Of a DNA stretch of 21,557 nt, positions 13,178 to 21,557 are shown one piece after another. The notes under the pieces were generated by a model. The model did not search any database, was not told the DNA's origin, and saw only the letters and a list, made by a program, of their open reading frames with translations. The position numbers and the translations under genes were made by a program. Where the stretch lies: positions 1 to 21,557 of the forward strand of contig CAXBAF010000044.1 of the NCBI GenBank assembly GCA_963973795.1, read 5' to 3'. The first letter of the stretch is position 1, and each line of letters begins with the position of its first letter. Source of the stretch: UBA1926 sp002337215. Lineage in GTDB: Bacteria > Planctomycetota > Phycisphaerae > Phycisphaerales > UBA1924.

Positions 13178-14233
13178 TTACTCCTGCGGTAGCTTCGAGA
13201 GGTACTTCTGCGGGTCGGCCTCAAACTTGGGGAGGCACCCCTTGCAGCAGAAGCGGACGAGCTGCGTCCCGGCAACGATCTCGACAGGCTCGCCCATGGA
13301 GCCGAGCTTGCCGCCCGCGACGACGCAGGTGTCGATCGGATACGCCTCGCGCTGGGCGTCGGCGTATGCCTTGTCGAGCTTGGCCATGTACTTGGCCGGC
13401 TCGTTGATAAGTGACTTCTCGCACCCACCACAGCAGAAGCGGACGAGGCGGTTCATGTAGATGAAGTTGACCGGCTCGCCCATGGACCCGAGCGGCCCGC
13501 CGACTGGGCAGGTGTCCATGGGGTAGTCCGAAAGCTGGGTCTCGACGATCTTCTTGTCGAGGGCTTCGAGGTGTTTGGCCGGATCCGCCTTGAATGCGGC
13601 GGCCGCCTCTGCGTTCGCGAGACGAACGAGCCGGTTGTTGTGGACGTGGTTGATCGTGTCGTCGCCGATCTTGTCACCGGTGACGATGCAGGTCTCGATC
13701 GGGTAGTGCATGAGCTGCTGCTCGACGATCTTGGCGTCGATCTCGCCCCAGTACTTTGCCTGATTCGCTTCGAACTCATCGATGCACCCGGCGCAGCAGA
13801 AGCGCACCTCGCGGTTGTCGAAGACCTTCACAACCGGATCACCCATCGATCCGAGGGGGCCACCGACGGGGCAGTCGGTCAGTGTGTAGGGGTAGGTCGG
13901 GCCGGGCGCTGCTTCACCCGCGACAGGGGCTTTGGCATCATGCTCGGTGTGGTCGTGACCTGGCTCGCGGTGCGCGACCGCGAGCGTGACGAACTCCTCC
14001 TTTCGAGACTCGTTCCACGCGAGGAACTGCTTACCGCAACCGGGGCAGCACAGGCCGATGGTGTTGCCCTTGTACTCGACCGTGCCTGCGGAAGGCACAA
14101 TGGGCTCTTTACCTATAGGGCACATCGCGTTGATGGACGCGCCTTCTCCGCCGGACTCCGCTTGGGCGTTCGCGAACGGGTTCAGGATGAAGACGCAGAG
14201 TGCGGCTGCTGCGATGCTGAATGACTTGAGCAT
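13178..14233 (-). CDS. Secreted protein with five TRASH/YHS-like metal-binding modules
   Basis: A 351-aa exported protein. I chose the ATG at 14233 because AAGGAG lies 7 bases upstream and a clean signal peptide follows (LKSFSIAAAALCVFILNPFANAQA). Five modules of about 52 residues follow: 34-85, 116-170, 178-231, 237-291 and 298-350. Each has an N-terminal C-x-[VI] site (DTCPVGGPLGSMG), a beta segment (NRLVRF), CCxGC and a helix (FEADPxKYLxKLD). This is the TRASH/YHS-type layout in which Cys residues bind Cu, Hg or similar soft metals. Module 3 has LANAEA in place of FCCxGC and is probably dead. A His/Asp linker (GHDHTEHD, 92-99) separates modules 1 and 2. It likely acts as a periplasmic metal store or chaperone for the pump; its start is 2 bases from the permease stop. 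Confidence 0.82.
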   Translation of the reverse strand: MLKSFSIAAAALCVFILNPFANAQAESGGEGASINAMCPIGKEPIVPSAGTVEYKGNTIGLCCPGCGKQFLAWNESRKEEFVTLAVAHREPGHDHTEHDAKAPVAGEAAPGPTYPYTLTDCPVGGPLGSMGDPVVKVFDNREVRFCCAGCIDEFEANQAKYWGEIDAKIVEQQLMHYPIETCIVTGDKIGDDTINHVHNNRLVRLANAEAAAAFKADPAKHLEALDKKIVETQLSDYPMDTCPVGGPLGSMGEPVNFIYMNRLVRFCCGGCEKSLINEPAKYMAKLDKAYADAQREAYPIDTCVVAGGKLGSMGEPVEIVAGTQLVRFCCKGCLPKFEADPQKYLSKLPQE

Positions 14234-14235
14234 GA

Positions 14236-18088
<3,853 letters not shown>

Positions 18089-18096
<8 letters not shown>

Positions 18097-20140
18097 TGCT
18101 GTGCCCCTCGTGTGCGTCCGCCGACGGGACGGTGTCGAGCGGCGGGAATACCTCGCGGATATCGCCGCAGCGGAGCATCTGATCACCGAAGTACGGGTTG
18201 TTGATCTGCGTCCCGCGCTGAAGCCAATCGGCGCCCTTGTTGTCGAACGCCATCGGGCAGTGGGCGAGGTTCCAGGTCTCGCTGCCGCGATGCCCGAAGC
18301 GGCGTTGGAGGGCGATCACGCCCTCGCTCATCCGCTCAAAGCGGGCCCGCGCGGTGTCGATGCTGGTGATCGCATCCTCGACACGCAGCCGGGCTGCGGC
18401 CCGACGCCACTCGGCGAGCGGATCGCCGACGAGGCCTGCCTCCTCGACAAAGCCGAGCGCGGTCTTGATGTCGATCGCCGCCTGCACGAAGCCGCCGAGG
18501 TCGTCCGCTGCCAGTGCCTCCTGTGCGTCGAGGTACGCCGCGTACACGGGTTTGAGCGCGAAGACAAAGCTGTTAGGCACGGGTACCCGGCTCGGCATCT
18601 CGGGCATCGCACCGTCCGGCATGCCGCCGTGTGCTGCGTGGGGGTTCCCACCGCCTCCGCCGCCAGGCGTCATCATGCTCGGCTTCGCGGCGATCTGCAT
18701 CGCACTGTCGATCCGGAACGCACCGTTGACCACGACCGAGTCGTTGCGGTTGAGCCCATCGCGCACGATGTAGAACTCCCCCGCACGTGGTCCGAGCACG
18801 ACGGCCCGGCCCTCGTAGGTCGGCTTCTCTGCGTCGGGGATCTCGACGTACACGACTGATCGCGTCCCGGTGAACAGCACAGCCGAGCGTGGGATCACGA
18901 GGGGCTCTTCGATGCTGGTCGAATCGCCGACCACGCCGAGCGACTCAGCGGGCACCATGTCCATGCCGCAGATGTCGCACTGACCCGGTCCGTCCTTCAC
19001 GACCGTCGGGTGCATCGGGCTGACCCAGCGGCCGGCGAGTTCGTTGCTGATGACCGCGCCGTCGGCCGCGACGCGCGTCCTCACCACGGCCGACGCGAAC
19101 ATGCCAGGCTTGAGCCGACGCTCGGGATTCTCCACGGCGACGCGCACCGCAGCGGTCCGAGTCCGCTCATCGACCAATGGCTCGATGAACGAGATGCGGC
19201 CCTCGAACGTCTCCCCGGGGTGCGCCTCGACCGTGAAAGTCACGCGCTGACCCCAGCGGAGCATCGGGAGCTGCGACTCGTACGCCTCCATATCGAGCCA
19301 GAGCCTCGACAGGTCGGCGATGGTGGCGATCGGTGCGCCGGTCTGGACGTAGTCGCCTTCGCGTACGGCGAGGTGCGTCACCACCCCGCCGATCGGAGCG
19401 AAGATGGTCAGGCGATCGGCATCGAACGAGCCGTCCTCGACGGCCGTGATCTGTTCGGGCGTGATTCCAACGAGGCGGAGCTTCTCCCGCGCCGCAGACA
19501 AGGTGTCTCGTGTTGCCGACCTCACGAGGTCGCTCGTCGCGGTGCTGTTCTCCGATGCGGCCTTGGCCTGGCGAAACTCCTCGAAGGCGGCGATCAGGTC
19601 GGGGCTGTACACCTCGGCCATGTGGTCGTTCTGGGCGACCGGAACGCCGAGGTAGTTGACGAACAACCGCTCGATACGGCCCGGGAAGTACGCTGTCAGC
19701 CGCGCGACCGAGGTCTCGTCGTACGTAACTTTCCCGTAGAGGCGGACCTCGGCGGTCGGAAAGAACCGCCCGACGGGCGCGGTCTCGATCTTACTGAGTG
19801 CGGCCGCCGATTCGCTCATTGTGACGCGCAGCTCGCTGCCTTCGCCGCCGTCGTCTGTGACGGGGATCAGGTCCATGAAGCAGATCGGGCACTTCGCGTC
19901 CGGGTCGGGCAGCCGAACGGACGGGTGCATCGAGCACGTGTAGAGCTGCGGTTCGCTCGGTTCGGCTTCGCCGTGATCGTGACCCGACTCGACAACCTCG
20001 CTGGACGGTTCCGGCGCTGGCTTGCCAATCTGATAGCCGATGACGAGCGCAGCCACGATCGCGACGACGGCGATGCCCGCCGCGGTATGCTTCCAGAGCC
20101 ATCCGAGCACGGCTTGCGAACGCTTCAGGAACTTGCTCAT
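18089..20140 (-). CDS. cusB: CusB-like adaptor with two heavy-metal-binding domains and DUF3347-like C-terminus
   Basis: The periplasmic adaptor of the Cus-like pump, 683 aa. An N-terminal TM anchor (20-38) replaces the lipobox seen in the plus-strand adaptor. Residues 67-93 (YTCSMHPSV...CPICFMDLIP) are a heavy-metal-binding domain. Lipoyl and barrel segments follow (150-355, including IFAPIGGVVTHLAVREGDYVQTG). A second domain of the same kind (SPMHPTVV...CDICGMDMVP) lies at 374-397 inside the membrane-proximal region. A Gly/His/Met-rich linker (492-515) leads to a DUF3347-like helical domain (about 525-665, HCPMAFDNKGADWLQ, NPYFGDQMLRCG). GAGGTG lies 5 bases upstream of the ATG. It overlaps the OMF gene by 4 bp and the permease gene by 8 bp. 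Confidence 0.9.
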
Positions 20141-21557
20141 GGCTGCACCTCGTTCGATTCGGTCTCAGTTGTTGGGCCGGTCGCGGGTTCCGTGGGCACG
20201 GCTTCGCCGACGAGTGTGTTCAAGCGGGCGAGTGCCTGCCCGCGATCCGCGCGTGCTCGCTCGGCCGACACCGCGAACTCCAGCAGCGTGCGCTCGGTGT
20301 CGAGCAGATCGAGGAAGCTTGTGTCGCCTGTGCGGAACCCGGCGAGCGATGCACGCAGAGACTCTTCGGCCTTCGGGATCAGCGTCGTCTCGAAGAGTCG
20401 AACGCGTCGATCGGCGTCCGTATGCTCGAACCACGCGCGCTGGATCGACGCGGTGATCCGGTTCGCTTCGTCGGCCCGCTCGAACGACACCGCGAGCCTG
20501 CGAGCGATCGCCTCCCGAACGCCTGCGTCGTACTTGTCGCGCCAGAGGGGGACGGTGATCCCGAAGCTGAGCAGGATCGGATCATCACCGCTCTCGGCGA
20601 TCGAGCTGTCGACCGCCTCATCGATGACGATGTAGTCAAGCCCGACCGTGAAGTCCGGAAGGCCTTCCTTCCGGGCGACATCAGTGCGGATCCGCTGCTC
20701 TTCGATCCGCTCGTCGAGTGCGAGCAGCACGGGATTGGAACGCCGAGCGATCTCGGCGAGGGCGGGTCCGTCGACAGACGCCACACGTCCAGGGAGTTCG
20801 GCAAACTCAGCGACCGGCGCATCGGTTCGGCGGTTCAGTGCCGCGTTCAGGTCCGCGACGTAGGTGGGACGCATCGCACGAAGCTGGGCGAGCCGATCTT
20901 CGAGCTGCCCCAGCTCGACCTGCACACGGACGAGTTCCGGGTGCGAGCCCGAGCCGACCCGGTACCGGGCGCGGACGACCTCCTCAAACGAACTCAGCAG
21001 TTCGAGGTTCTCGCCCGTGATCCGGATCGCGGCATCGAGGTAAGCGACCTCGTGCAGCGTCTCGACAACACGCTCGGTGACGCCGAGCCGGGCCGCCTCG
21101 AACTGACGCCATGTGGCTCTTGCCGCCATCGCGGCGGCGTCTTCGCGATCACTCAGAAGCCCCGGCCAGGGGAACGATTGACTGACGCCAACACGGGCCT
21201 GTTGCGCGCCCGTCCGGGTCTCGACCTCGTCCAGGAAGAACCCGAAGTTCACCCGCGGATCAGGCAGCGAACGCACCTGCGGAAGCCGCTCAGCCGCAGC
21301 GGCCCATCGCTGGTACGCCGCCTCGACTTTCGGACTGTGATAGAGGGCGTAGCGCACGAAGTCGTCCGCAGAGGCACCCTCGGGGAGAGCAGGCGCAACG
21401 GTGTTGGACTCCGATTCGGAGCGGTAGACAGACCGCAGCGATGAGTCGGCATCATCCGGGAGGGAACGGGCGTACGTGGGCGACAGACCGCGGGTGGGAT
21501 CGAACGGCGACGAGCAGCCGCCGACGAACCCGACCGCCGCGACGCCCATCGCACACG
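20137..21557 (-). CDS. Outer-membrane factor of the Cus-like system (N-terminus cut by window edge)
   Basis: A TolC-fold OMF for the minus-strand pump. From an ATG at 21549 it would have 470 aa, starting MGVAAVGFVGGCSS with a lipobox Cys at residue 12. This is too short for a signal peptide, and the frame stays open to the window edge, so the true start lies beyond 21557. The two long helical repeats of the family are present (about 60-250 and 260-450), including the conserved SLPDPRVNFGFF and ALNRRTDAPVAE-type turns. It overlaps the adaptor gene by 4 bp (ATGA). Any promoter and regulator of this six-gene operon must be outside the window. Confidence 0.88.
   Translation of the reverse strand, partial: CAMGVAAVGFVGGCSSPFDPTRGLSPTYARSLPDDADSSLRSVYRSESESNTVAPALPEGASADDFVRYALYHSPKVEAAYQRWAAAAERLPQVRSLPDPRVNFGFFLDEVETRTGAQQARVGVSQSFPWPGLLSDREDAAAMAARATWRQFEAARLGVTERVVETLHEVAYLDAAIRITGENLELLSSFEEVVRARYRVGSGSHPELVRVQVELGQLEDRLAQLRAMRPTYVADLNAALNRRTDAPVAEFAELPGRVASVDGPALAEIARRSNPVLLALDERIEEQRIRTDVARKEGLPDFTVGLDYIVIDEAVDSSIAESGDDPILLSFGITVPLWRDKYDAGVREAIARRLAVSFERADEANRITASIQRAWFEHTDADRRVRLFETTLIPKAEESLRASLAGFRTGDTSFLDLLDTERTLLEFAVSAERARADRGQALARLNTLVGEAVPTEPATGPTTETESNEVQP

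Noticed and set aside
13436..13872. Near-repeats at DNA level in the TRASH gene as a CRISPR-like or satellite array
   Set aside because: The repeats are in frame, about 150-180 bases long and encode the protein modules; similarity is at the protein level.
19010..20635. Plus-strand open frame of 541 codons opposite the CusB-like and OMF genes
   Set aside because: It is antisense to two clear genes, crosses their junction, and shows low-complexity Arg/Asp composition without motifs.

Overview
The window is about 60-65% G+C and gene-dense. It looks like DNA from a Planctomycetota bacterium. That assignment is an inference from the left-hand mobile cassette: the tyrosine recombinase (an 'SLHKPSGRARVRIGGHDIYLG'-type N-terminus and an Arg-rich insert before the catalytic C-terminus), the short DUF1580-like HTH protein and the 'NGRFxxGNxGGPGNP' protein all resemble proteins I associate with planctomycete genomic islands. 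No marker gene confirms it.

Left part (1-3.8 kb): a mobile-element segment. The first 22 bases are the 3' end of a tRNA, most like tRNA-Gly. An integrase gene follows directly, preceded by a 16-bp perfect palindrome, and overlaps by 4 bp a gene for an HTH protein of unknown role. Next come a DUF1580-like HTH protein, a 445-base gene-free stretch packed with inverted repeats, a DUF5681-like protein, and a Cys4 zinc-ribbon frame whose only well-placed start is ATA. A 42-base piece at 3500-3541 is, on the minus strand, the 3' half of a tRNA-Lys(CUU), cut off near the anticodon loop. This looks like an integration scar.

Right part (3.8-21.5 kb): two complete heavy-metal RND tripartite efflux sets that face each other. 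The plus-strand operon encodes a His-rich small membrane protein, an outer-membrane-factor (OMF) lipoprotein, an adaptor lipoprotein, a CzcA/HME-type RND permease and a His-rich lipoprotein. The minus-strand operon is transcribed from beyond the right edge. It encodes an OMF, a CusB-like adaptor with two heavy-metal-binding domains and a C-terminal DUF3347-like domain, a 1286-residue CusA-like permease, a secreted protein with five TRASH/YHS-like modules, an APC-family permease with a His-rich N-terminus, and an HMA-MauE/DoxX-like fusion. Nearly all genes within each operon overlap or are separated by only a few bases.

Inferred working model: the minus operon handles Cu(I)/Ag(I). Its permease has Met residues in the expected porter region, and its partners carry CxxC/CCxGC/HMA metal sites. 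The plus operon handles a second metal, more likely divalent, because its permease lacks those Met residues and its accessory proteins are His-rich. No metal-responsive regulator (MerR, ArsR, CusRS, CopY) is visible, so regulation must come from outside the window or from an unrecognised protein. The most unusual items are the five-module TRASH protein with one dead module, the APC permease locked inside a copper-efflux operon, the enlarged CusA, the HMA-MauE fusion, and the structured noncoding region and tRNA scars in the mobile segment.
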